5,247 bases of DNA, from NCBI GenBank assembly GCA_030633285.1, contig DAOVTC010000103.1, forward strand, positions 1-5,247. Reading direction: 5' to 3'. The DNA is from Flavobacteriaceae bacterium (lineage in GTDB: Bacteria; Bacteroidota; Bacteroidia; Flavobacteriales; Flavobacteriaceae). Numbering within the stretch: the first letter of the stretch is position 1; every line of letters begins with the position of its first letter. A program made the position numbers and the translations under genes. Below the pieces are notes generated by a model that worked only from the letters and a program-made list of their open reading frames with translations, was not told the origin of the DNA and searched no databases. Shown here in pieces: positions 1-5,247 of the stretch.

Positions 1-305
1 ACTTCGGCTAATTGTTTCGCAACAAAAAAGCCGTCAGTAGCTTCTGCATTTACTCTAATAGCGTCATCAGCTCCTATAGCTAATGCTTTACGTAAAGTAG
101 GTTCAGATGAGGCATTCCCAACGTTAATCACAGTAATTGTTGCTCCTTGTTTTTCTTTAAACCACATGGCACGAGTTAATACAAATTCATCATAAGGATT
201 GATAACATATTGTACACCATTGGTGTCAAATTTAGTGTCGTTATCGGTAAAATTAATCTTTGAAGTTGTGTCAGGTACGTGACTAATACAAACTAATATT
301 TTCAT
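1..305 (-). CDS. etfB: Electron transfer flavoprotein beta subunit (EtfB/FixA), N-terminal part, cut by window edge
   Basis: EtfB pairs with EtfA to form the soluble FAD/AMP-binding heterodimer that takes electrons from acyl-CoA and related dehydrogenases and passes them to the respiratory chain through ETF:quinone oxidoreductase. Seen here: the minus strand opens with ATG at 305-303 and stays open for 101 codons to the window edge. The protein starts MKILVCISHVPDTTSKI, followed by the family hallmark VINPYDEFVLTRA (about residues 34-46), a beta strand ATITVINVG, and the ALAIGADDAIRV segment (about residues 77-88) of the nucleotide-binding alpha/beta fold. Full-length proteins of this family are about 250 residues, so more than half lies outside the window. 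etfA commonly follows etfB in flavobacteria and would also lie off the left edge. It is divergent from pdhB across a 209-bp control region. The start is well placed at the conserved MKILV N-terminus. No Shine-Dalgarno sequence is visible, as usual in Bacteroidota. Confidence 0.96.
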   Translation of the reverse strand, partial: MKILVCISHVPDTTSKINFTDNDTKFDTNGVQYVINPYDEFVLTRAMWFKEKQGATITVINVGNASSEPTLRKALAIGADDAIRVNAEATDGFFVAKQLAE

Positions 306-313
306 TTTTATAT

Positions 314-324
314 ACTATAATAGT
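314..324. promoter_or_regulatory. Small dyad ACTAT-A-ATAGT just upstream of the etfB start
   Basis: An 11-base inverted repeat (ACTAT, one base, ATAGT) lies 9 bases before the etfB start codon. Its left arm, extended to ATATACTAT at 310-318, repeats exactly the 9-mer at 366-374 in the large palindrome. This could be a second, closely related half-site pair in the etfB leader or promoter. The spacing of the half-sites (1 base) differs from that in the large palindrome (6 bases), so chance in A+T-rich DNA is possible. Confidence 0.3.
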
Positions 325-336
325 TAATCAAACTTT

Positions 337-344
337 TAAAGTTA
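337..344 (-). promoter_or_regulatory. Weak candidate -7 element for etfB
   Basis: On the minus strand this reads TAACTTTA, which differs from the Bacteroidota -7 consensus TAnnTTTG only at the last base. It would give a leader of roughly 25 nt before the etfB ATG. No TTG is visible at the expected -33 distance, where the edge of the large palindrome begins instead. AAAGTTTG, ending nearer to the gene, is another one-mismatch candidate. Assignment is tentative. Confidence 0.2.
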
Positions 345-364
345 CGAATTTAAGAAATATTTTT

Positions 365-390
365 AATATACTATGCATGCATAGTATATT
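365..390. promoter_or_regulatory. Perfect 26-bp palindrome between etfB and pdhB, probable operator
   Basis: The arm AATATACTATGCA (365-377) is followed directly by its exact reverse complement (378-390), with no spacer and no mismatch; the next bases outward (T/T) do not pair. At about 30% GC, 13 consecutive matched pairs at a given position has a chance of about 1 in 10 million, so this is unlikely to be accidental. It lies between two divergent starts, so a terminator role makes little sense. A homodimeric repressor or activator site (for example of the MarR or TetR type) is the natural reading. It lies about 60 bp upstream of the etfB ATG, next to where an etfB -33 element would be, and about 40 bp upstream of the proposed pdhB -33 element. 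A third half-site-like ATAGT occurs at 424-428. The cognate regulator is unknown, and none is encoded next to the site in this window except the AraC protein, whose family usually binds direct repeats. Confidence 0.7.
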
Positions 391-430
391 TTTTTAAATA
401 AAAAGATTTTTTGTTAAAAATGTATAGTTT

Positions 431-463
431 TTGACATCAAATTAAAATTATATATTATCTTTT
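431..463 (+). promoter_or_regulatory. Candidate pdhB promoter (TTG, 22 bp, TATCTTTT)
   Basis: A -33-type TTG at 431-433 is separated by 22 bases from TATCTTTT at 456-463, which matches the Bacteroidota -7 consensus TAnnTTTG at all fixed positions but the last. The spacing is within the 17-23 range known for Flavobacterium promoters. Transcription would start near 470, giving a leader of about 45 nt before the pdhB ATG at 515. Confidence 0.4.
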
Positions 464-514
464 AATGAAATTCAATGAAAATAATTATTTTTGCAGACCT
501 TTAATATAAAAAAA

Positions 515-1492
515 ATGAGAGAAATACAATTTAGACAGGCTATAGCCGAAGCGATGAGTGAAGAAATGCGCAGAGATGAATCGGTATATTTATTGGGTGA
601 GGAAGTTGCTGAATACAATGGAGCTTATAAAGCTTCAAAAGGAATGTTAGATGAATTTGGAGCTAAAAGAGTTATTGATACACCAATTGCTGAATTAGGA
701 TTTTCTGGAATCGCAGTTGGATCTGCAATGAATGGGAATAGACCAATCGTTGAATACATGACTTTTAATTTTTCATTGGTTGGAATAGATCAAATTATTA
801 ATAATGCAGCAAAAATTCGTCAAATGTCTGGTGGTCAATTTAATTGTCCGATTGTTTTTAGAGGACCAACAGGTTCTGCTGGGCAATTAGGAGCTACCCA
901 TTCACAATCATTTGAAAATTGGTTTGCAAATACTCCTGGCTTAAAAGTAATTGTTCCTTCTAATCCTTATGATGCAAAAGGTTTGTTAAAAGCAGCTATT
1001 CGTGATGATGATCCTGTAATTTTTATGGAATCTGAGCAAATGTATGGAGATAAAGGTGAAGTACCTGATGGTGAATATATATTACCAATTGGTGTTGCTG
1101 ATATTAAAAGAGAAGGTACCGATGTTACGATAGTTACTTTTGGTAAAATTATAAAAGAAGCATATAAAGCTGCTGAAATATTAGAAAAAGAAGGGATATC
1201 AATAGAAATAATTGATTTACGTACTGTTAAACCAATGGATCATGAGGCTATTTTGACATCTGTTAAAAAAACCAATCGACTAGTTATATTAGAAGAAGCT
1301 TGGCCTTTTGCAAGTGTGGCCTCAGAAATTACTTATCAAGTACAAGAAAAAGCATTTGATTATTTAGATGCACCAATACAAAGAATTACTACTGCAGATA
1401 CTCCAACACCATTTTCTCCAGTACTGTTAGAAGAATGGTTGCCTAATGCCAACGATGTTGTAAATGCTGTAAAAAAAGTGATGTACATTTAA
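515..1492 (+). CDS. pdhB: Pyruvate dehydrogenase complex E1 component, beta subunit
   Basis: This cytoplasmic protein is the beta chain of the thiamine-diphosphate-dependent E1 of the pyruvate dehydrogenase complex, which decarboxylates pyruvate and acetylates the lipoyl domain of E2. The ATG at 515 gives 325 aa, the normal length for the family, with the expected N-terminus MREIQFRQAI. The frame is open upstream to a TTG at 491, but that adds eight unconserved residues and is rejected. The transketolase-type pyrimidine-binding domain covers about residues 4-180. It shows GEEVAEYNGAYKASKG (28-43), DTPIAELGF (55-63) with E60 at the position of the catalytic Glu that contacts the cofactor aminopyrimidine, MTFNF (82-86), and HSQ with H129 matching the conserved active-site His. 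The C-terminal transketolase domain (about 195-318) includes IIDLRTVKPMD and LEEAWPFASV. A branched-chain or acetoin E1 beta is less likely given the PDH-like motifs throughout. Neither the E1 alpha nor the E2 gene is adjacent; in flavobacteria those genes usually lie elsewhere. It is divergent from etfB and followed by its own terminator, so it is probably monocistronic. Confidence 0.96.
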   Translation: MREIQFRQAIAEAMSEEMRRDESVYLLGEEVAEYNGAYKASKGMLDEFGAKRVIDTPIAELGFSGIAVGSAMNGNRPIVEYMTFNFSLVGIDQIINNAAKIRQMSGGQFNCPIVFRGPTGSAGQLGATHSQSFENWFANTPGLKVIVPSNPYDAKGLLKAAIRDDDPVIFMESEQMYGDKGEVPDGEYILPIGVADIKREGTDVTIVTFGKIIKEAYKAAEILEKEGISIEIIDLRTVKPMDHEAILTSVKKTNRLVILEEAWPFASVASEITYQVQEKAFDYLDAPIQRITTADTPTPFSPVLLEEWLPNANDVVNAVKKVMYI

Positions 1493-1518
1493 AAGAGTAA
1501 TTGTTTATAAATTAATAG

Positions 1519-1548
1519 AAACCATTGTGTATTTACAGTGGTTTTTTT
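1519..1548 (+). terminator. Intrinsic terminator after pdhB
   Basis: AAACCATTG (1519-1527) pairs with CAGTGGTTT (1536-1544), a 9-bp stem with one T-G wobble and an 8-base loop. Seven T residues run from 1542 to 1548. It lies 27 nt past the pdhB stop codon and separates pdhB from the AraC-type regulator gene. Confidence 0.75.
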
Positions 1549-1613
1549 AATGGATAATTTTAAAGTTAAAAGTAAAACAACGAAGTAAATTATTTAGATT
1601 GATTATAATTAAG

Positions 1614-1621
1614 TACATTTG
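1614..1621 (+). promoter_or_regulatory. Candidate -7 element of the AraC-family gene (TACATTTG)
   Basis: TACATTTG matches the Bacteroidota -7 consensus TAnnTTTG at every fixed position. The expected -33 TTG is not present; TTTA ending at 1596, 17 bases upstream, is the nearest approximation. A start near 1628 would leave a leader of about 40 nt. A weak -33 is compatible with a promoter that needs an activator or is expressed at a low level. Confidence 0.5.
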
Positions 1622-1634
1622 AAGCTTGAAAACA

Positions 1635-1663
1635 TAGATAATATCTAAAGAATTTACTAGATA
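1635..1663. promoter_or_regulatory. TAGATA inverted repeat and repeated TAGATA box in the araC-type leader
   Basis: TAGATA (1635-1640) and TATCTA (1642-1647) form an inverted repeat around one base, and TAGATA occurs again at 1658-1663, 23 bp from the first copy (start to start). The boxes lie between the proposed transcription start and the ATG at 1668. AraC-type proteins often bind direct repeats about two helical turns apart and often autoregulate, so these could be an autoregulatory operator. The A+T-rich context makes chance a real alternative. Confidence 0.3.
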
Positions 1664-1667
1664 TCAA

Positions 1668-2564
1668 ATGATTGTTTTGTATATGATGGATAATAATAAC
1701 GCTAAAAGAAAATACCAAGATTACAAAATTGAAGATGGATTTTGTATCATGAAAATTCACAATAAAAATCAGATAAAACAAGAAATATTTAGGGAAGTTG
1801 ATAAAACTTTTATTCAATTACATTTTTGTATTCAAAATTCTGCTAAACTTATTTTTAATCAAGGTAATTATGTTTTAGATATTCCTAAGAATAAATCTTT
1901 TTTACTGTATAGTCCCCAACAAGACTTACCAATTCACCTTGAATTAGCGCCTAATTCAAAATTAATTACATTATTAATCTCAATTGAAAAATTTCATACC
2001 TTTTTTACTAGAGAAGCTGGATTGATACATTTTTTAAATGATGAAAATATAAGTAAAAAATATTATAGTGATAAAGAGTTAAATCCGAATGAAATTATTG
2101 TTTTGAATCAATTATTTCATTATGGTTTACACTCATCTTTAGAAAAATTATATACTAAAGGAAAAGTATATGAGCTATTAAGTTTGTATTTTCATAAATC
2201 TGATAATGAAGGAGCGCAAAATTGTCCATTTTTAGAAGATGAAGCAAATGTTGAGAAAATTCAAACAGCAAAAAAAATACTAATTGAAAATATGGTAGAG
2301 CCACCAACATTAAACGAATTGGCTCATACTATTAATTTACCTTTACAACATTTAAAAGATGGGTTTAAACAAATTTATGGAGAAACTGTTTTTGCTTATT
2401 TATTTAATTATAAAATGGAATATGCTAGAAAACTATTAGCTTCAAAAAAATATAATATTTCTGAGATTAGTTTCAAAATAGGGTATAGTACACCAAGTCA
2501 TTTTATAGCAGCATTTAAAAAAAAATATGGATCAACACCTAAAAAATATATGAGTAACTTATAA
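1668..2564 (+). CDS. AraC-family transcriptional regulator, PchR-like DNA-binding half
   Basis: Predicted cytoplasmic DNA-binding regulator of 298 aa. Residues 1 to about 190 form an N-terminal sensing region with no motif I can name; it contains Cys26, Cys54 and Cys186, the last in a CPFLEDE segment just before the DNA-binding part. Residues about 195-298 are a complete AraC-type double helix-turn-helix. The first HTH lies around PTLNELAHTINLPLQHLKDGF (split across 213-233). The second, NISEISFKIGYSTPSHFIAAF (263-283), is followed by KKKYGSTPKKY, matching the AraC signature. The linker phrase LKxGFKQIYGxTVFxYLxxYKMExARxLL resembles that of PchR-type regulators, which in Pseudomonas respond to iron and a siderophore. 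A siderophore, heme or iron ligand is therefore a guess, not shown. The ATG at 1668 has an A-rich upstream region, but ATG codons at 1683 and 1686 are credible alternatives because the first residues look unconserved. It is flanked by terminators on both sides, so it is probably its own transcription unit. Confidence 0.92.
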   Translation: MIVLYMMDNNNAKRKYQDYKIEDGFCIMKIHNKNQIKQEIFREVDKTFIQLHFCIQNSAKLIFNQGNYVLDIPKNKSFLLYSPQQDLPIHLELAPNSKLITLLISIEKFHTFFTREAGLIHFLNDENISKKYYSDKELNPNEIIVLNQLFHYGLHSSLEKLYTKGKVYELLSLYFHKSDNEGAQNCPFLEDEANVEKIQTAKKILIENMVEPPTLNELAHTINLPLQHLKDGFKQIYGETVFAYLFNYKMEYARKLLASKKYNISEISFKIGYSTPSHFIAAFKKKYGSTPKKYMSNL

Positions 2565-2616
2565 AAATTCTTTATATTTTATTAAAAAATAAAAAACACA
2601 ATTAAATCAAAAATAT

Positions 2617-2624
2617 TAAATTTG
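2617..2624 (+). promoter_or_regulatory. Candidate -7 element for the DUF5686 gene (TAAATTTG)
   Basis: TAAATTTG matches the consensus TAnnTTTG at every fixed position and lies in the 114-bp gap after the AraC-type gene. No TTG is found 17-23 bases upstream, where the DNA is a run of A and T. If used, transcription would begin around 2630, so the hairpin at 2639-2664 would be inside the 5' leader. A near-match, TATAATTTG at 2667-2675, has one base too many and is only 4 bases before the start codon. Confidence 0.4.
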
Positions 2625-2638
2625 TTGATCGCAAATAT

Positions 2639-2664
2639 TCCTTTCAAAATTGGAAGGATTTTTT
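2639..2664 (+). terminator. Intrinsic terminator or leader hairpin between the AraC-type gene and the DUF5686 gene
   Basis: TCCTTTC (2639-2645) pairs with GGAAGGA (2652-2658), a 7-bp stem with one T-G wobble and a 6-base loop, followed by six T residues (2659-2664). It lies 75 nt after the stop of the AraC-type gene and only 14 nt before the ATG of the DUF5686 gene. Its simplest role is to end the upstream transcript. Because a good -7 element lies in front of it, it may also act as an attenuator or 5'-leader structure of the next gene. Confidence 0.65.
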
Positions 2665-2678
2665 ATTATAATTTGTAA

Positions 2679-5165
2679 ATGAATAAGAAACCATTATTTA
2701 TAATCATAATTTTATTTACTTTACTTAGCTTAAATGCACAAGTTAAAGTGAGTGGTGTTATTGTTGATGAACAAAATGAGCCCATACCTTTTTCAAATGT
2801 AATTTTTAAAGGATCTACTAAGGGAACCATTTCTGATGAAAATGGCCATTTTTATTTGCAATCTAATAAAATATATATGGAACTTGAAGTTTCATATGTA
2901 GGGTTTGAAACTAAAATAATTCCATTAAAAAAGAATAATTTTAACCTTAAAATTATTCTTCTAGAAGAAAGAGATGAATTAAAAGAAGTAATGATCTATT
3001 CTGGAAAAATAAAGAAAAAAGGAAATCCGGCAATCGCTATTTTAAAGAAAATTTGGGCAAAAAAGCATAAAAATGGTATTTATTTATATAACCAATATGA
3101 GTATGATAAATATGAAAAACTCGAGTTTGATTTAAATAATATTGATGAGAAATTTGAAAGTAAAAAGATTTTTAAAGGTATGGAGTTTGTATTTGACCAA
3201 GTAGATACATCTGCTATTACCGGTAAAGCTTACTTACCTATTTTCATCAATGAATCCGTATATAAAATATATGGCAATAATACTATACCTAAAAAGAAAA
3301 ATGAAAAGTTAATAGCTAATAAAAATTCAGGATTTTCTGACAATCAGGGTCTTATCGCTTTTGTTAAACAGCTTTATGTTGATTATGATATTTATAAAAA
3401 CTATTTGAAATTTTTTGATAAAAGCTTTGCAAGTCCCTTGTCAAAATTAGGACCAGAAATATATAATTATGTTTTAACCGATAGTAGTTTTATTGATAAT
3501 AAGTGGTGTTATAATATTTTGTTTTATCCCAGACGAAAAAACGAATTGACGTTTAAAGGTGATTTTTGGGTCAATGATACCACATTTGCTATTAAAGAAA
3601 TTCAAATGTATGCTACTAAGAGTGCTAATATAAACTGGGTTAAAGAAATATATATTGAGCAAGAATTTAAAGTTTTAAATGATTCTGTTTTTTTATTAAA
3701 ACGAGATCATTTTATGAGTGATTTTTCATACAACAGAAAAGATAAATCAAAAGGAGTTTATGGAAAAAGGACCACTCTTTATAACAATCATGTGTTTGAT
3801 GTAAAACGTCCAGATGAGTATTATAAATCTGATGTTGCCCAAGATGAAAAAATATACCATAAATCAAATGATTATTGGTTACAAAATAGACAAGAAAAGT
3901 TAAGTAAAGATGAAGTAGGTATCTATAAAATGTTAGACACTTTACAAACGGTTAAACGCTTTAAAGAATTAACAGATATTGCAGAAATATTATCTTCTGG
4001 TTATTGGAATTTTACAAGAGGGTTTGATTATGGACCAATTTATTCAACTGTAGGGTTTAATGATTTAGAGGGCTTAAGATTGCGAATAGGAGGGAGAACA
4101 TATTTTTCACAATCAGATAAATGGAGATTAAAAGGATTTCTGGCTTACGGGTTTGAGGATAAGAAATTTAAATATGGAATTGAAGGAAAATTGATGGTTG
4201 AACCGAGAAGGAGAATAATTTTATCAGTTGGTAATAGAAGAGATATTGAACAATTAGGTGTTAGTTTAACAACAGCAAATGATGTTTTAGATAGAAGCTT
4301 TGCAACTACTTCAATTTTTACAAGAGGAGACAATACAAAATTGTCTAATATTAATTTAACCAATGCTAAAGTAACAATAGAGCCTGTAAAAAATTTACAT
4401 TTCAGAATTAGTACTACCTATAAAACTATAAAATCAGCATCACCTGAATTGTTTAATATTGATTATATAGATGAGAATGGAAATATTCAATCAAATCTTA
4501 ATCAAATAGATGTAAATTTTGCAGTGCAATATACACCAAAACGTGTGCCTTGGGGTCTTGGTGTGGATAGAGGTGTTAGTAATTATGGAAGATTTCCAAC
4601 ATTCTTTTTTAGTTATACTAAAGGTATTAAAGGTGTTGTTGAGAGTGATTTTGATTATCATAAATTGCAGTTTTTTTATCAACAACCTATACAAATTGGT
4701 TTTTTTGGTAGATTGACATCAACTTTTGAAATAGGAAAAACTATCAATACTGTTCCTTTGTCATTATTAAATATAGTACCCGGAAATCAAACCTATTTTA
4801 CTTCTAGAAAAATATTTGATTTATTAGATTATTATGAGTTTGTAACTGATCAATATGCTTCTTTACATTTGGAGCATAATTTTAATGGTAGAATTTTTTC
4901 TAAAATTCCATTTTTAAGAAAATTACAATGGAGAGAAATTATTGGTATAAGAGGTGTTATAGGTAGTATTTCAGATGAAAATATTGCAATTAATGCTTCA
5001 GATATTATTTATACAGCTCCTGAAACAGTTTATTGGGAATACCATGTTGGAATAGGAAATATTTTTAAACTCCTAAGAATTGATTTTGAATATAGAGGTA
5101 GTTATCTAGATGTGCCTAATGCTACAAAATTTGCTGTTAAAGGAGGTTTAGGGTTTTATTTTTAA
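2679..5165 (+). CDS. Outer-membrane DUF5686 protein with N-terminal carboxypeptidase-regulatory-like domain
   Basis: An 828-aa predicted outer-membrane protein of a Bacteroidota family with no established function. Residues 1-20 form a signal peptide: NKK, a hydrophobic stretch IIIILFTLLSL, then a likely cleavage at LNA-Q. Residues about 22-97 are a carboxypeptidase-D-regulatory-like beta-sandwich, with VSGVIVDEQNEPIPFSNVIF, GTISDENGHF (49-58) and VSYVGFET (71-78), as found at the N-terminus of many Bacteroidota surface proteins. A family-typical NPAIAILKKIW segment follows near residue 116. The middle (about 120-430) is rich in beta strands. From GYWNFTRGFDYGPI (441-454) to the end, alternating aromatic strands suggest a membrane beta-barrel, with PTFFFSYTKG (640-649), GNQTYF (702-707) and WREIIGIRGVIG (751-762). 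The chain ends in GGLGFYF, and a terminal Phe is typical of BAM-inserted barrels. Length and both ends look intact. The start is fixed by the signal peptide. It is probably transcribed on its own. A role in envelope transport or assembly is only a guess. Confidence 0.92.
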   Translation: MNKKPLFIIIILFTLLSLNAQVKVSGVIVDEQNEPIPFSNVIFKGSTKGTISDENGHFYLQSNKIYMELEVSYVGFETKIIPLKKNNFNLKIILLEERDELKEVMIYSGKIKKKGNPAIAILKKIWAKKHKNGIYLYNQYEYDKYEKLEFDLNNIDEKFESKKIFKGMEFVFDQVDTSAITGKAYLPIFINESVYKIYGNNTIPKKKNEKLIANKNSGFSDNQGLIAFVKQLYVDYDIYKNYLKFFDKSFASPLSKLGPEIYNYVLTDSSFIDNKWCYNILFYPRRKNELTFKGDFWVNDTTFAIKEIQMYATKSANINWVKEIYIEQEFKVLNDSVFLLKRDHFMSDFSYNRKDKSKGVYGKRTTLYNNHVFDVKRPDEYYKSDVAQDEKIYHKSNDYWLQNRQEKLSKDEVGIYKMLDTLQTVKRFKELTDIAEILSSGYWNFTRGFDYGPIYSTVGFNDLEGLRLRIGGRTYFSQSDKWRLKGFLAYGFEDKKFKYGIEGKLMVEPRRRIILSVGNRRDIEQLGVSLTTANDVLDRSFATTSIFTRGDNTKLSNINLTNAKVTIEPVKNLHFRISTTYKTIKSASPELFNIDYIDENGNIQSNLNQIDVNFAVQYTPKRVPWGLGVDRGVSNYGRFPTFFFSYTKGIKGVVESDFDYHKLQFFYQQPIQIGFFGRLTSTFEIGKTINTVPLSLLNIVPGNQTYFTSRKIFDLLDYYEFVTDQYASLHLEHNFNGRIFSKIPFLRKLQWREIIGIRGVIGSISDENIAINASDIIYTAPETVYWEYHVGIGNIFKLLRIDFEYRGSYLDVPNATKFAVKGGLGFYF

Positions 5166-5247
5166 AAATCAAAATACCAGTTAAACAAATCAGATTTTAT
5201 ACCAATTGTAAACCAGGTTGTATTGTCTTCTGTAACAACATTGCCAC
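5162..5247 (-). CDS. C-terminal end of an unidentified convergent gene, possibly an outer-membrane protein
   Basis: The minus strand is open from the window edge to TAA at 5164-5162, giving 27 complete residues: GNVVTEDNTTWF followed by TIGIKSDLFNWYFDF and stop. Alternating hydrophobic and aromatic residues ending in Phe fit the last strand of an outer-membrane beta-barrel, but 27 residues are too few to name a family. The frame converges on the DUF5686 gene, and the two overlap by 4 bases at their stop codons. Evidence that it is coding: the open frame, the plausible barrel-like terminus, and the lack of any other feature in these bases. A chance open frame of this length cannot be excluded. 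Confidence 0.6.
   Translation of the reverse strand, partial: GNVVTEDNTTWFTIGIKSDLFNWYFDF

Noticed and set aside
465..509. Short frame (14 codons) ending 5 nt before the pdhB ATG, a possible leader peptide
   Set aside because: Its ATG lies upstream of or at the proposed transcription start, the peptide has no run of regulatory codons, and no attenuator hairpin follows it. A second overlapping frame from 475 is only 9 codons long.
1590..1817. 75-codon open frame on the minus strand over the start of the AraC-type gene
   Set aside because: Its Phe/Ile/Asn-rich translation is typical of the antisense of an A+T-rich coding region, and it overlaps a clearly conserved regulator gene.
2577..2594. 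Possible hairpin TTTTATT / AATAAAA just after the AraC-type gene
   Set aside because: The stem is entirely A-T pairs and has no T tract after it. The hairpin at 2639-2664 is a far better terminator.
2619..2637. Small inverted repeat ATTTG / CAAAT around TTGATCG before the DUF5686 gene
   Set aside because: Only 5 bp per arm in A+T-rich DNA, and one arm is the -7 promoter element itself, so it carries little extra evidence.
3474..3662. 62-codon minus-strand open frame inside the DUF5686 gene
   Set aside because: No recognisable motif, and it lies fully inside a convincing long gene on the other strand.
4145..4363. 72-codon minus-strand open frame inside the DUF5686 gene
   Set aside because: Leu/Ile/Ser-rich shadow of the barrel-coding strand, with no motif and no start context.
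4491..4716. Overlapping short open frames on both strands inside the DUF5686 gene
   Set aside because: Both are low-complexity shadows of the real frame, which matches the DUF5686 family throughout this stretch.

Overview
The window looks like core chromosome of a low-GC member of the Bacteroidota, most likely family Flavobacteriaceae. Three things point there: strongly A+T-rich DNA, gene starts without Shine-Dalgarno sequences but with several matches to the Bacteroidota -7 promoter consensus TAnnTTTG, and protein types typical of the group (a flavobacterial EtfB, a PDH E1 beta, and a large outer-membrane DUF5686 protein with an N-terminal carboxypeptidase-regulatory-like domain). No transposase, integrase, CRISPR array, phage gene, tRNA or rRNA is visible.

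Layout from left to right: (1) 1-305, minus strand, the first 101 codons of etfB, running off the left edge. (2) 306-514, a divergent control region holding a perfect 26-bp palindrome at 365-390 and a probable pdhB promoter. (3) 515-1492, plus strand, pdhB (pyruvate dehydrogenase E1 beta, 325 aa), followed by a good intrinsic terminator at 1519-1548. (4) 1668-2564, plus strand, an AraC-family regulator (298 aa) whose C-terminal half resembles the PchR type. It has its own TAnnTTTG element and an inverted repeat in its leader. (5) 2679-5165, plus strand, a DUF5686 outer-membrane protein (828 aa), preceded by a terminator-like hairpin only 14 nt from its start codon. (6) 5162-5247, minus strand, the last 27 codons of an unidentified, possibly outer-membrane protein whose stop overlaps that of the DUF5686 gene.

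Functionally, etfB and pdhB sit on two sides of acetyl-CoA and electron metabolism. ETF collects electrons from acyl-CoA dehydrogenases during fatty-acid or amino-acid oxidation, and PDH makes acetyl-CoA from pyruvate. Their shared control region and its palindrome suggest that one transcription factor may coordinate them; this is inference. The AraC regulator and the DUF5686 gene appear to be separate transcription units rather than part of a pdhB operon. I see no convincing new multi-gene system. The best leads are the palindrome, the hairpin in front of the DUF5686 gene, and the unknown ligand of the AraC regulator.
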